The notes: a model not told the origin generated them from the sequence alone. Numbered from the stretch's first letter, positions 44,858 to 54,825 are shown. The stretch is DNA of 64,000 bases from HB2-32-21 sp003448675 (GCA_041584755.1 JBFHDK010000003.1:1-64000); one strand, 5' to 3'. Made by a program: numbers and translations.

Positions 44858-47050
44858 CTACCAGTTCACGTTGACGGCAATAAACAGGTTGCGCCCGCGA
44901 CCCGGCAGGCGATCGCCGATGGCGATGTCGCTGTCCGCGTTGCGGTTATAGCCTGACAGGTGATCCACATAGTCTTTATCAAGCAGGTTTTCGATACCGG
45001 CGCTGAGGTTGAAATAGTCGTTAAACTGGTAGTGACCGCGCAGGTTAACAAGGCCATATCCCGCGGTTTTTTTCTCATCATTGAACTTTGAAGTTTTCGA
45101 TTGCCGGGCATAAAGCACTGACTCCAGGGTGCCGGTTAGCGGCCCACGCTGCCAGGTGAGGCCTAGCTGGTGGTTAAGGGGCGTGATGCGGTACAGGTTG
45201 TCGCCATTATCCTTGTTCTCACCTCGAACGTAGCTGAGCACACCGTCGAGACGCCAGGCATCGTTGAGCAGCACACCGTAACGGCCATCGAAGCCATAGA
45301 GCTCGGCGTCGATATTATTAAACTGTAGCGGCGTTTGCCCTGACATCATGGCGGCAAGCATATTTGCTGTCATATTGCCGGAGGGGGTGCCCTGAATGAA
45401 GTCGTCAACCTTTCGAAAAAATACCTGACCGTTGGCGTAAAAATCACCATCCCGCCAGTCGACGCCTATGTTGAACTCGTGGTTGACCTCGCTATCGAGG
45501 TCGAGATTGCCGACGTAGGTCCGGCCATCAGCCAGGCCGCCGGTGGCCTCCAAGGGAAGCCAGAGATACAACTCCTGGTAGGAGGGCGCTCGGTTCTTGC
45601 GCCCGGCTCCGATGCTGATGTTGGTGGTATCGTTGAGTGATCTGGCTGCTTTCAGAACGATGTCGATATTGTCGAAATTCTGCTTACGCTGACTGTTGTT
45701 GAAATCACCGGCCAGGCTATCGACCATGCCCTGCATCATCGCCATCATGCCCTGAGCATAGACGGTGTCGCTATCCATATTGACGTGGTTGTAGCGGGCG
45801 CCGGCTTCCAAGTCCCAGGCTCCGGCTACGCCGCGCCACTGGACGAACAGCCCGTAAATATCCCGCTCGGCATCGGCAAAATTTTTCACCGCAAACATCG
45901 CCATATTGGGATTGGTGATCAGGGCATCATGGACCGTGGTCGTGCCATCAAAACCGAGGCTTACCACGCCCTGGTTGATAGGGATATCAGCGCTACCACC
46001 CCAGGTGAATTGCCGACCGTGGGCATCATTCTGGCGATACATCATTGGGTTGGCGTTGGTGCGCAGGGAGAAATTATCCATGCGGTGGTCGACATGACGG
46101 TAGCCGGTGTGGGCGTTAAAAGTGATGCCACGATACTGTGTGCTAGCGGTAAAGTTGGCGATGTCCGTGTCTATATAGAGAATGTCCATGGGCAAGGCAG
46201 GTGTGCCGGTGTCTTCCGTGTCCAGTTTGCCACCGGCGACGGTAAATGTGCTCGCATCGTTCTGCCATGCGTAGCTGAGATCATAACGCTCCCGCCGGTA
46301 GCCGGTATCGACCAGGGTTTTACCGTCGCCGGTTTCCGCATCGCCGCCCTCGTCGAAGGATGCCAACGCGGCGACCTTGTGCCGGTCATTGGCCCCAACC
46401 AGTTTCAGGGCCTGATTAAAGCCATCATCCACCGAGCCGTAACGGCTGTTTAAAGCGCCGGACACTTCCCCGTCTTTGGTGTTAGCAAAATTTCCACGGT
46501 CCAGGGTGGCGGTGATATGCCCGCCAATCGATTCCTGACTTTCCGAAACCGGGGTAATGCCCGTGTTCAGGGCAAGGGACTCAAGAAGCAGAGGCGGTGC
46601 GTAGGAAAGCGGAGCATCCATGGCGTTAGGCCCGCCGCTTAGCACGATTTCGTTATCCATGGTCACCGCCACACGGTCGCCGTAGAGTCCCCGGTATTGC
46701 GCAATACCGGTGATCGGGCCGTTGCTGTTGATATTGGCGCCGGGCAGGGATTTGAGCAGCGTGCCACTGTCCGGCTGAGAGGTGACGACAGGAAGAGGCA
46801 GTACGGTGGGAATATCTGGATTTGTTTCGGGTTGGGTGATAATGATTTCTTCCATCACGATACGGCGATTGCGTGGGTTCGAAGCGGAGGATGGGGTTTC
46901 GAGAATCGTATGGTTGTTGATCGTGGTGTCGCCATATGCGTGCGGCGTCACCATGAATGTAGCTGTTAGCAAGAGGGCTAGTGGAGACAACGCAAGGGGG
47001 GGGAATGTTACTTTAATGCTTGTTCGCGAAGCGCTATTTGCTTTATTCAC
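44858..47050 (-). CDS. TonB-dependent outer-membrane receptor, methionine-rich
   Basis: A 730-aa receptor with a signal peptide, cleaved near TPHAYGD. A TonB-box-like segment (MEEIIITQPE) is followed by a plug domain (LKSLPGANINSNGPITGIAQ, YGDRVAVTMDNEIVLSGGPN), a beta barrel, and a C-terminal strand ending in aromatic (LFIAVNVNW). The extracellular-looking loops are rich in Met: NPMMYRQND, NMAMF, MMAMMQGM, NMTANMLAAMMSG. This points to copper or another soft-metal cargo, as in OprC/NosA-type receptors, rather than siderophores (inference). The start is GTG 47050. Confidence 0.88.
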   Translation of the reverse strand: MNKANSASRTSIKVTFPPLALSPLALLLTATFMVTPHAYGDTTINNHTILETPSSASNPRNRRIVMEEIIITQPETNPDIPTVLPLPVVTSQPDSGTLLKSLPGANINSNGPITGIAQYRGLYGDRVAVTMDNEIVLSGGPNAMDAPLSYAPPLLLESLALNTGITPVSESQESIGGHITATLDRGNFANTKDGEVSGALNSRYGSVDDGFNQALKLVGANDRHKVAALASFDEGGDAETGDGKTLVDTGYRRERYDLSYAWQNDASTFTVAGGKLDTEDTGTPALPMDILYIDTDIANFTASTQYRGITFNAHTGYRHVDHRMDNFSLRTNANPMMYRQNDAHGRQFTWGGSADIPINQGVVSLGFDGTTTVHDALITNPNMAMFAVKNFADAERDIYGLFVQWRGVAGAWDLEAGARYNHVNMDSDTVYAQGMMAMMQGMVDSLAGDFNNSQRKQNFDNIDIVLKAARSLNDTTNISIGAGRKNRAPSYQELYLWLPLEATGGLADGRTYVGNLDLDSEVNHEFNIGVDWRDGDFYANGQVFFRKVDDFIQGTPSGNMTANMLAAMMSGQTPLQFNNIDAELYGFDGRYGVLLNDAWRLDGVLSYVRGENKDNGDNLYRITPLNHQLGLTWQRGPLTGTLESVLYARQSKTSKFNDEKKTAGYGLVNLRGHYQFNDYFNLSAGIENLLDKDYVDHLSGYNRNADSDIAIGDRLPGRGRNLFIAVNVNW

Positions 47051-47174
47051 AATAGTAATTACTCGTCAGCAAAGTTGGACGAATTTTATCGCTGTGGTGT
47101 AAGCCTGCCGATGTGGCAAATTGTCGCAGTTCGATCGGGGAGTTTTTTCGGTGTATTCAAGGGAAGGCCCCCTT

Positions 47175-47203
47175 GGGACAAGCGTTTTGGCGGGAGCTAT
47201 AAT
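47175..47203 (+). promoter_or_regulatory. Sigma70 promoter of prfC
   Basis: A perfect -10 TATAAT (47198-47203) with GGGACA (47175-47180) 17 bp upstream as a moderate -35. It lies 44 bp before the prfC ATG. Confidence 0.65.
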
Positions 47204-47246
47204 GCGCGGCCCAAAATACTGACCATCACAGGCCGACATCAGTCCT

Positions 47247-48827
47247 ATGAATTCCTATCTGGAAGAACTCGCTCATCGGCGGACTTTCGCTATCATCTCC
47301 CACCCGGATGCGGGCAAGACCACGATCACCGAAAAGATGCTGTTGTTTGGCAATGCTATCCAGGTCGCGGGCACGGTAAAGGGTAAAAAAAGCGACCGTC
47401 ACGCAACCTCCGACTGGATGGCCATGGAAAAAGAACGGGGTATTTCCGTGACTTCCTCGGTGATGCAGTTTCCCTATGGAGGTTGTACTGTAAATCTGCT
47501 TGATACCCCCGGGCACGGTGATTTTTCCGAGGATACTTACCGGACGCTGACGGCGGTGGATTCGGTGCTGATGGTAATTGACGGCGCCAAGGGTGTGGAG
47601 GAGCGCACCATCAAGCTGATGGATGTCTGCCGCCTGCGCAGCACGCCTATTCTCAGTTTTATCAACAAAATGGACCGGGATATTCGCGACCCCGTGGAAG
47701 TGCTGGATGAAGTGGAAGCGGTGCTGAAAATTGCCGCCGCGCCCATTAACTGGCCCCTGGGGATGGGTAAGACCTTTAAAGGCACTTACGATCTATATTC
47801 CGACACTATCCATGTTTATCATCAGGGGCAGGGTGACCGGGTTCCCGATGACACCCGTATCCAGGGCCTTGACAGCGAGGCGGCACGGGAGTTGCTCGGC
47901 TTCGATTACGACGACATTTGCGATGAGATCGAACTGGTACGCGGCGCTACCAATGAATTTGATCTGGAAGCGTATCTGGCTGGTGAGCTAACACCGGTGT
48001 TTTTTGGCACGGCACTGGGTAACTTTGGTGTCCGGGAAATGCTCGATGGTTTTGTACAGTGGGCGCCGGCTCCGGCGGGCCGTGAAGCCGAGCAACGGTT
48101 TGTTGAGGCTGAAGAGGCGCATTTTTCCGGCTTTGTTTTCAAAATACAGGCTAATATGGATCCCAAGCACCGGGATCGCATCGCCTTTATGCGCATATGC
48201 TCCGGCGAATACCAGCGTGGCATGAAAATGCGCCATGTACGTATTGGCAAGGACGTGCGCATCGCTGATGCAGTCAGTTTTCTCGCCGGTGAACGGGCCC
48301 ATGTAGAGCGGGCGATTGCCGGAGATATTATCGGGCTCCACAACCATGGCACTATTCAGATCGGCGATACTTTCTCCGATGGTGACGAGCTGAAATTTAC
48401 CGGCATTCCTCATTTTGCACCGGAGCTGTTTCGTCTGATCCGTCTCAAGGATCCCCTGAAAACCAAACAGTTGAGAAAGGGCATCGAGCAATTATCCGAA
48501 GAGGGTTCTACCCAGGTGTTTTTTCCGCTCAATAACAATAATATTGTTGTCGGTGCGGTGGGGCAGTTGCAATTCGATGTAGTGGCCTATCGCCTGAAAG
48601 ATGAATACGGCGTGGAGGCGGTTTACGAGCCGGTCAACGTACACACCGCCCGCTGGGTGTTTTCGAACGATGCCAAAGAGCTGGAGAGTTTCAGGCGCAA
48701 GGCTTCGGAAAACCTGGCCATTGATGGTGGCGGTTATCTGAGTTATCTGGCGCCTACCCGGGTTAATTTAAGCCTTACCGAAGAGCGCTATCCGGAAATA
48801 GAGTTTAAAGCCACCCGTGAGCATTGA
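47247..48827 (+). CDS. prfC: Peptide chain release factor 3
   Basis: A 526-aa translational GTPase that recycles RF1/RF2. G motifs: ISHPDAGKTTITEKM (P-loop), DTPGHGDFSEDTYR, FINKMDRD. RF3-specific text includes AGTVKGKKSDRHATSDWMAM and FVFKIQANMDPKHRDRIAFM. Length is normal. It is single, with its own promoter upstream and a terminator downstream. Confidence 0.97.
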   Translation: MNSYLEELAHRRTFAIISHPDAGKTTITEKMLLFGNAIQVAGTVKGKKSDRHATSDWMAMEKERGISVTSSVMQFPYGGCTVNLLDTPGHGDFSEDTYRTLTAVDSVLMVIDGAKGVEERTIKLMDVCRLRSTPILSFINKMDRDIRDPVEVLDEVEAVLKIAAAPINWPLGMGKTFKGTYDLYSDTIHVYHQGQGDRVPDDTRIQGLDSEAARELLGFDYDDICDEIELVRGATNEFDLEAYLAGELTPVFFGTALGNFGVREMLDGFVQWAPAPAGREAEQRFVEAEEAHFSGFVFKIQANMDPKHRDRIAFMRICSGEYQRGMKMRHVRIGKDVRIADAVSFLAGERAHVERAIAGDIIGLHNHGTIQIGDTFSDGDELKFTGIPHFAPELFRLIRLKDPLKTKQLRKGIEQLSEEGSTQVFFPLNNNNIVVGAVGQLQFDVVAYRLKDEYGVEAVYEPVNVHTARWVFSNDAKELESFRRKASENLAIDGGGYLSYLAPTRVNLSLTEERYPEIEFKATREH

Positions 48828-48874
48828 AGGATGTACGCCAACGACGTCTAAAATCAGCTAGTTTTCTTTAGCGC

Positions 48875-48910
48875 AAAAAAAGCCCGGATATTATCCGGGC
48901 TTTGTGTTTT
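48875..48910. terminator. Bidirectional terminator between prfC and the amidohydrolase
   Basis: Stem AGCCCGGAT/ATCCGGGCT (48881-48889 and 48893-48901), with an A-run before and TTTGTGTTTT after. It serves the convergent prfC and amidohydrolase transcripts. Confidence 0.9.
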
Positions 48911-48925
48911 GGTCAGGCTGAATAA

Positions 48926-50686
48926 TTATGCAGCCTTGGTGGTTTCGGCTTCGGCGCTGCCACCACGCAGGAGTTTGCCTGGGGTTGCCCCAGTGCACTC
49001 CCCGTTTTCGAAAGTGATCTCACCGTTGACCATAATGGCGCGGTAGCCAATGGCGTGCTGCACGCGACGCCATTCGCCGCCGGGCAGATCATAGGCGATA
49101 TCGCCGACCCAGCCGCCGCCACTGTCCAGGTTCTCCAGGTCATAGATGACGATATCGGCCCAGGCACCCTGGTGCAGCGTACCGCGATCCTTGAAGCCCG
49201 CGGCCTTGGCCGGCAGGGCTGCCAGACGATAATGGGCTTCTTCAAGGGTGACCTTGCCTTCATCTCGCACCAGCCAGCGCAGGAAGTCGGTGGTGTAGGC
49301 GCCGCCAACAAAGAATTTGGTGTGGGCGCCACCGTCGGAAATCCCGGGAATGGTGTAGTCCGAGTTATTCATCATTTCAGCCATGAAGTCGGCATTGGAG
49401 CCGCGATCCGGGCCGGTGAACTCAGCGTTCAGGTCGGCGGCGAGGGACAGATCGAGCATGACCTCAATGGGGTGCTTGTTTTCTTCCTGGGCGATTTGCC
49501 CCAGGGATTTACCCAGGTAGTCGTCTAGCTCGTTCTGTTTGTTGACGCCAGTAACGACCAGCTTGGGAATGGCGCCACCCACACCGGCCTGAATAACCTG
49601 CAGGCGCTTGTCGGCTTCCTCGGTTTCGGCGATCACGCGCTGGCGCAAGGCCTCGTCCTTCATTTTTTCGAACTTCTCTTCCTTGGTGCCGGTAGTCAGC
49701 TCTCTCCAGGCGGGGCTGGCGTCGTAGAGGTTCCAGTGCTCAAGGGTGAAGGCGAAACCGGTACGACCGGTGCCACACTGTCCAAAGATAGGCAGGCCCT
49801 TTTCTCGAACCCGGTCAAGCCAGGCCAGGCTGCGTTGGTGGGGCAGGGGGTTGTTACGGGTCGGCACGATGGCGTTATGGAGAATCGGGCGCCGGGCGGT
49901 ATCAGCCAGTTTTTCCAGGAAGTTCAGATCCGCTTTCATGTCGCCGGTGGACTGGGTGATCTGGATAAAGCCTTCGTTGCGCTCGCGCAGCACTTCGGCC
50001 AGACACAGGATGTCTTCATCGCACATGGTGTCGGTGACCATGGGCGTGCCGTCAAAATCCGCCTGTGTGGAGTTCTCGCCGAGACGCTGGATGGAGAAAC
50101 CGCACAGGCCCGCGTCCATGCCTTCGTGCAGCAGACGTTTCATTTCTTGCTGCTCTTCTTTCGTTGCCCGACGGGTTTTCGCGGCTTCCAGTCCCATGAC
50201 ATAGATCATCAGAGAGGCGGTGGGCATGTACTGAATGCAGTTAACCCCTTTCGGCGTGCGCTCCAGGGATTCTATGTACTCGGGGATGGTTTCCCAGTCC
50301 CAGTGCATACCTTCCTTGATGGTGTCATAGGGAATAGCTTCAGTGCGCACCATAGTCAGAACCGAACGTTCCCGCGCCTCGGGTTTGACCGGCGCGAAAC
50401 CAAAGCCGCAGTTGCCTAGTACCACGGAGGTGACACCATGCCAGCCGGAAATCGTGCAGTAGGGATCCCAGCGAATCTGGGCGTCGTAGTGAGTATGCAG
50501 GTCGACAAAGCCCGGGCAAACCACCAGGCCCTCGGCATCGATTACTTTAGCGGCGGAACCTTCAGGGTCGTCGCCGATTCGGGCGATCTTGCCATCCTTG
50601 ACCCACACGTCGGCGACTTTACGCGGCGCTCGCGTACCGTCGACGACGGTGCCGCCCTTAATATGAATATCGTATTTTTCAGTCAT
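48926..50686 (-). CDS. Amidohydrolase, D-aminoacylase (N-acyl-D-amino-acid deacylase) family
   Basis: A 586-aa metal hydrolase of the cyclic-imide/D-aminoacylase group. Motifs: VVCPGFVDLHTHYDAQIRWD (HxH metal site), GNCGFGFAPV (conserved Cys), and GISDGGAHTKFFVGGAYTTD (late Asp and His). The ends show the usual DUF-like composite beta domain (IHIKGGTVVDGTRAPRKVAD and ADIVIYDLENLDSGGGWVGD). The substrate is uncertain: D-amino acid amide, hydantoin-like or other. It is cytoplasmic with no signal peptide. Confidence 0.87.
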   Translation of the reverse strand: MTEKYDIHIKGGTVVDGTRAPRKVADVWVKDGKIARIGDDPEGSAAKVIDAEGLVVCPGFVDLHTHYDAQIRWDPYCTISGWHGVTSVVLGNCGFGFAPVKPEARERSVLTMVRTEAIPYDTIKEGMHWDWETIPEYIESLERTPKGVNCIQYMPTASLMIYVMGLEAAKTRRATKEEQQEMKRLLHEGMDAGLCGFSIQRLGENSTQADFDGTPMVTDTMCDEDILCLAEVLRERNEGFIQITQSTGDMKADLNFLEKLADTARRPILHNAIVPTRNNPLPHQRSLAWLDRVREKGLPIFGQCGTGRTGFAFTLEHWNLYDASPAWRELTTGTKEEKFEKMKDEALRQRVIAETEEADKRLQVIQAGVGGAIPKLVVTGVNKQNELDDYLGKSLGQIAQEENKHPIEVMLDLSLAADLNAEFTGPDRGSNADFMAEMMNNSDYTIPGISDGGAHTKFFVGGAYTTDFLRWLVRDEGKVTLEEAHYRLAALPAKAAGFKDRGTLHQGAWADIVIYDLENLDSGGGWVGDIAYDLPGGEWRRVQHAIGYRAIMVNGEITFENGECTGATPGKLLRGGSAEAETTKAA

Positions 50687-51256
50687 GGTAATAAGCTCCT
50701 GATTTTAAGTTGATTGCAATGGGTTTGAAGTGGTTTGTAATCTGCGTTGTTTGCTCCGTCGCGTCGGTACGTAGCCAGAAAATCGGAAATTCTGTTTAGG
50801 GGGCTGGGTTGAGAGCCTCGTGTGAGGTAGCTATTTGTTTTACTGTAATTAGCCCGGTGTGTGGAGGTTTTGTCAGGCTTGGGAAGGTTGGTGTTAAGCA
50901 ATTCGCGCCAAACACGTTAATCGTTATTTGCTTCCGGCAGTTTACGTTCTGCTCTTTCCCCTGAATACCCATACCATTAACCGCCCAAATATAGCACCGG
51001 GTTACACCTTAGGAAAGGTCATTTGCTGGGTTTTACTAGAACACAAAGTGACAAAAATCATGGCATTATGGCGTAAATGCTTATTAAGCGAGTGATTAAT
51101 TCGACTATTCTGTATTGCTAACAGGGCAGTATATTCTGACCCCATGAGACTCGTAACTGTAAGCGTAGCGTTTGACTAATTTGATGAATGACGAATGTGC
51201 AGCATCAGTTTCTGACAGGGTGTCGAATGCCAACTGTCTAAGCGTAGGGGCTAAGC
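50687..51256. other. Intergenic stretch with short direct repeats
   Basis: No gene is supported in 570 bp. The right part has TAAGCGTAG at 51160-51168 and again at 51239-51247, then TAAGCGTGG at 51252-51260, which overlaps the next start codon. The first two copies are each preceded by AACTGT. Promoters for the divergent neighbours should be here, but none is near consensus. Confidence 0.45.
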
Positions 51257-51850
51257 GTGGTTAAAAACTCCTTCCCGGAAGTACCGGCTCACCATCACGG
51301 CAGGCGATCGGCGCTTACCCGTGCCCTGGCGCGCTGGTTTCTGCGCGTGAATGGCTGGAGGGTCAGTGGCACAGTGCCGGAACACCCGCGCTTTATCGTG
51401 GTCGCCGGGCCCCATACTTCCAACTGGGATTTTGTCTACGGGCTCTCCGCAGCGGTGGCTATGAACCTCGATATCCACTGGCTGGGGAAAAATACGCTTT
51501 TCAAACCCCCAATGGGGCGACTTATGCACTGGCTGGGAGGTATTCCGGTGGATCGTTCAAACCCCGCCGGCGTTGCCGAGCAGGTGGCCGCTCGTATTCG
51601 CGAGGCCGGTGATATGGCGTTGATCATTACGCCGGAGGGTACTCGTAGCAAAGTCAAAAAATGGAAGACCGGCTTCTTGCGTATTGCCCAGATGTCCGAC
51701 AGTGTGTTGGTGGTAACCAGTATCGATTTCGGAGAGCGGGTGATTAATGTTGGCGAGGTGTTCGAAGCGGGGGCGGATGTTTTTGCGGACATCGCCTATA
51801 TTCAGGAGCGGTTCTCCCAGGTAAGGCCGAGGAATCCCCATGAATACTAG
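51257..51850 (+). CDS. Lysophospholipid acyltransferase (PlsC-like) family protein
   Basis: A 197-aa acyltransferase. The catalytic motif appears as HTSNWDF (H-x4-D form) and the second motif as ITPEGTRSKVKKWKTGFLRI. It likely acylates a glycerolipid or related acceptor at the inner membrane. It is shorter than PlsC proper and close to small 1-acyl-glycerol-3-phosphate acyltransferase-like proteins. The start is GTG 51257. It overlaps the next gene by 11 bp. Confidence 0.85.
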   Translation: MVKNSFPEVPAHHHGRRSALTRALARWFLRVNGWRVSGTVPEHPRFIVVAGPHTSNWDFVYGLSAAVAMNLDIHWLGKNTLFKPPMGRLMHWLGGIPVDRSNPAGVAEQVAARIREAGDMALIITPEGTRSKVKKWKTGFLRIAQMSDSVLVVTSIDFGERVINVGEVFEAGADVFADIAYIQERFSQVRPRNPHEY

Positions 51851-52292
51851 TGTTGGGGATGGTCAACCGCGAATTACCCATCTTGCTCTCCACGTGACAG
51901 ACCTGGAGTCCTGCATCGAGTTTTACCAGACTTTCTGCGCTATGGCCGTGGTTCATGAGCGGGCTGCCGGCGACCAGCGCATCGTCTGGATGGCGGAGCC
52001 GGGCCGGGAGTCGGATTTTGTTTTTGTGATGATGTCGGGGGGCGGGAATCTAAGCCTGAAGGCGGATGATTATCGTCACTTCGGCTTTGCCCTGGCCAGT
52101 CGCGAGGCGGTGGACGCAGTCGCCGAGGCAGGTCGCAAGGCTGGTTGCCTTGTCTGGCCGCCCCGGGAAGAGCCGTTTCCCGTGGGCTATTACTGCGGTC
52201 TGCGTGACCCCAATGGTAACTATGTTGAATTCAGCTATGGCCAACCCCTGGGTCCGGGTGCCGACAAGCTGGACGATCTCAACAAAAATTGA
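51840..52292 (+). CDS. VOC-family (glyoxalase/dioxygenase-like) protein
   Basis: A 150-aa vicinal-oxygen-chelate protein with two beta-alpha-beta-beta-beta units. Putative metal ligands are His in ITHLALHVTDLESC, His in DDYRHFGFALAS and Glu in LRDPNGNYVEFSYG. Lactoylglutathione lyase-like in length, but the substrate cannot be assigned. ATG 51840 lies inside the end of the acyltransferase gene, so the two are coupled. Confidence 0.85.
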   Translation: MNTSVGDGQPRITHLALHVTDLESCIEFYQTFCAMAVVHERAAGDQRIVWMAEPGRESDFVFVMMSGGGNLSLKADDYRHFGFALASREAVDAVAEAGRKAGCLVWPPREEPFPVGYYCGLRDPNGNYVEFSYGQPLGPGADKLDDLNKN

Positions 52293-52332
52293 TTGCCCAG
52301 CTCAAGGGATCAGCCTTGCTTCGCCGGATGTT

Positions 52333-53514
52333 TTAGAAAAACGCTTGTAGTCCGGTCTGGGCCCGGCCGAGAATCAATGCGTGAATATCCGCTGTTCCTT
52401 CGTAGGTATTGACCACTTCCAGGTTGACCATGTGACGCATCACCGGGTATTCATCAGAAATCCCATTGCCGCCCAGCATGTCGCGGGCGTCACGGGCGAT
52501 GTTTAGCGCCTTCGAGCAATTGTTACGCTTCATCATGGAAATCAGCTCGGGCGCCAGTTGTCCCCGATCCTTGAGCCGTGTGGCCTGCAGCGAACCGAGC
52601 AGGCCCAGATTGATCTCGGTCTGCATATTGGCCAGCTTCATCTGGATTAACTGATTAGCGGCCAGGGGGCGACCAAACTGTTCCCGATCCAGTACATACT
52701 CGCGGGCAGCGTGCCAGCAGGCCTCGGCTGCGCCCAGAGCGCCCCAGGAGATGCCCAGGCGGGCGCTGTTAAGACAGCCGAAGGGGCCTTTCAGGCCTTT
52801 GACATTGGGTAATAGATGGTCCTCGGAAACGAAGACTTCATCCATGACGATCTCGCCGGTGATGGAGGCGCGCAGGGCCAGTTTACCTTCGATTTTCGGT
52901 GCGCTCAGGCCCTCCATGCCTTTTTCCAGGACAAAACCGCGAATATCGCCATCATCGGTTTTTGCCCAGACCACAAAGACGTCGGCGATGGGGGAGTTGC
53001 TGATCCACATTTTGGCGCCGGTGAGTCGGTAGCCGCCGTCGACGGATTTGGCCCGGGTAATCATGCTACCCGGATCGGAGCCGTGGTTGGGTTCGGTCAG
53101 GCCAAAGCAGCCCACCCATTCACCACTGGCCAGTCTGGGTAGGTATTTCTCCCGCTGAGCTTCGGTGCCGTAAGTGTAGATGGGGTACATCACCAGGCTG
53201 GACTGCACACTCATCATGGAGCGGTAGCCGGAATCCACCCGCTCCACCTCCCTCGCGATCAGGCCATAGCTGACATAGTTGACACCGGGGCAGCCGTAGC
53301 CGTCGATGGTGGAACCCAAAAGACCCAGCTCACCCATTTCGTTAAAAATTTCACGGTCGGTATGTTCGGATCGGAAGGCCTGCTGAACGCGGGGCAGCAG
53401 CTTTTCCTGGGCGTATTGCCGGGCGCTGTCGCGGATCAGGCGCTCCTCCTCGCTAAGTTGCTCATCCACAAGAAAGGGGTCCTGCCAATTAAACGAGGCC
53501 CAGTCGCTAGCCAT
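52333..53514 (-). CDS. gcdH: Glutaryl-CoA dehydrogenase
   Basis: A 393-aa FAD enzyme that oxidises and decarboxylates glutaryl-CoA to crotonyl-CoA. Diagnostic text: ERVDSGYRSMMSVQSSLVMY, which includes the Arg that binds the substrate carboxylate, CFGLTEPNHGSDPGSM, and the catalytic Glu in VVNTYEGTADIHALILGRAQ. ATG 53514 (MASDWASFNW) has CGGAG upstream; a longer open frame to 53661 is unlike the family. It could finish the pimeloyl-CoA route of the 14-18 kb cluster, or serve lysine and tryptophan degradation. Confidence 0.93.
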   Translation of the reverse strand: MASDWASFNWQDPFLVDEQLSEEERLIRDSARQYAQEKLLPRVQQAFRSEHTDREIFNEMGELGLLGSTIDGYGCPGVNYVSYGLIAREVERVDSGYRSMMSVQSSLVMYPIYTYGTEAQREKYLPRLASGEWVGCFGLTEPNHGSDPGSMITRAKSVDGGYRLTGAKMWISNSPIADVFVVWAKTDDGDIRGFVLEKGMEGLSAPKIEGKLALRASITGEIVMDEVFVSEDHLLPNVKGLKGPFGCLNSARLGISWGALGAAEACWHAAREYVLDREQFGRPLAANQLIQMKLANMQTEINLGLLGSLQATRLKDRGQLAPELISMMKRNNCSKALNIARDARDMLGGNGISDEYPVMRHMVNLEVVNTYEGTADIHALILGRAQTGLQAFF

Positions 53515-53733
53515 AGGTGTCTCCGGGTTGAAAAATTGAGAGGGCGCACTATACCGTCCCTCCCGACGCAAACAAAGCGTGGGGTCATGCGTGGATGGCT
53601 TGCGCCCGAGCGGTTGGCTGGACACAATGCCAGTGACAACAGGATCAGTCAGAGCGATCAATTAGCAGAGTCAACAACAAGCGGGTTTCGGGGACGTGTA
53701 GACGTTGTCGAAAGGCCTGCTCCAAGGCAACTT

Positions 53734-54825
53734 ATGAGTCGTCCCGTTCAGGCGCGGATTAATCTCCAGCATATCGAGCACAATTTTTCCCTGGCCCGAC
53801 AATGCGCGCCGGGAGCCAGGGTAATGGCGGTGATCAAGGCAAACGCCTATGGTCATGGAGCGGCGAAGGTGGCCCACCAGCTTTCCCGGGCTGACGCCTT
53901 CGGTGTGGCGAGCATTGAAGAGGCCATTGAGCTGGATGAAGCAGGTGTTGAGCAACCACTCGTGTTGCTCGGCGGTGTGTTTGAGAGTGAGGAATGGGCG
54001 ACCATCGAGCAGCGAGGTTTCCAGGCGGTTATTCACAGCCGGGCTCAGTTGCAAAGTTTTCTGGATCATCCGGTCGCCGGCGCTACGGCTTCTTTTGTTA
54101 TCTGGCTGAAGCTCGATACCGGCATGCATCGGCTGGGTTTTACCGAGTCTGAATTTATCGACGCACGGGAGTACCTTCGCGCCAGTGGCAAGGTCAGTGA
54201 GGTCATTGCCATGAGTCACCTGGCCTGTGCCGATGAACCCGAGCACTCGCTTACTAAATCGCAGACAAAGCAATTCACGCGGGTCATCTCTCACCACGGT
54301 GGAGCAAAAAGTCTGGCTAACTCCGCAGCCCTGTTGATTTGTCCCGAGACCCATTTCGACTGGGTGCGCCCCGGTATCATGCTCTACGGCGCCAACCCAC
54401 TGTCGGAAAGCTTGCCGGAAAGCCTGCTACTGCATCCCGCGATGACTTTGACTTCCCGACTGGTGGAAGTGCGTGCCGTGGCTGCCGGCGAGACCATCGG
54501 TTATGGCGCGCAATGGCAAGCGCCACGGAGTAGTCTTATTGGTACCGTCGCCATTGGCTATGGCGATGGCTATCCCCGCCACGCTTGCGCTGGCACTCCG
54601 GTACTGGTCAAGGGTCGGCGGGCCCCGCTGGTGGGCCGTGTTTCCATGGACTTTATTACCGTTGATCTGAGCCACATATCTGAAGCCCGGGCGGGTGATG
54701 AGGTAGAGCTTTGGGGAGAAGGGGTGGCAGTGGAAGAAGTCGCTGCCAGTAGCGGCACTATCAGCTATGAGCTATTGACCGGTGTTAGTCACCGGGTGCC
54801 TCGTAAATATATCGGGGTTGGTTAG
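53734..54825 (+). CDS. alr: Alanine racemase
   Basis: A 363-aa PLP enzyme supplying D-alanine for peptidoglycan. The PLP-lysine motif is AVIKANAYGHGAAKVAHQLS and the second catalytic Tyr region is RVSMDFITVDLSHI with ETIGYGAQWQAPRSSLIGTV. ATG 53734 (MSRPVQARIN) has AAGG upstream. The open frame upstream to 53362 belongs to the opposite-strand gcdH. The 3' end overlaps the ftsN-like gene tail to tail by 4 bp. Confidence 0.95.
   Translation: MSRPVQARINLQHIEHNFSLARQCAPGARVMAVIKANAYGHGAAKVAHQLSRADAFGVASIEEAIELDEAGVEQPLVLLGGVFESEEWATIEQRGFQAVIHSRAQLQSFLDHPVAGATASFVIWLKLDTGMHRLGFTESEFIDAREYLRASGKVSEVIAMSHLACADEPEHSLTKSQTKQFTRVISHHGGAKSLANSAALLICPETHFDWVRPGIMLYGANPLSESLPESLLLHPAMTLTSRLVEVRAVAAGETIGYGAQWQAPRSSLIGTVAIGYGDGYPRHACAGTPVLVKGRRAPLVGRVSMDFITVDLSHISEARAGDEVELWGEGVAVEEVAASSGTISYELLTGVSHRVPRKYIGVG

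Noticed and set aside
50683..50901. 72-codon minus-strand frame upstream of the amidohydrolase
   Set aside because: Low-complexity polar text with no ribosome site; it lies in the control region.
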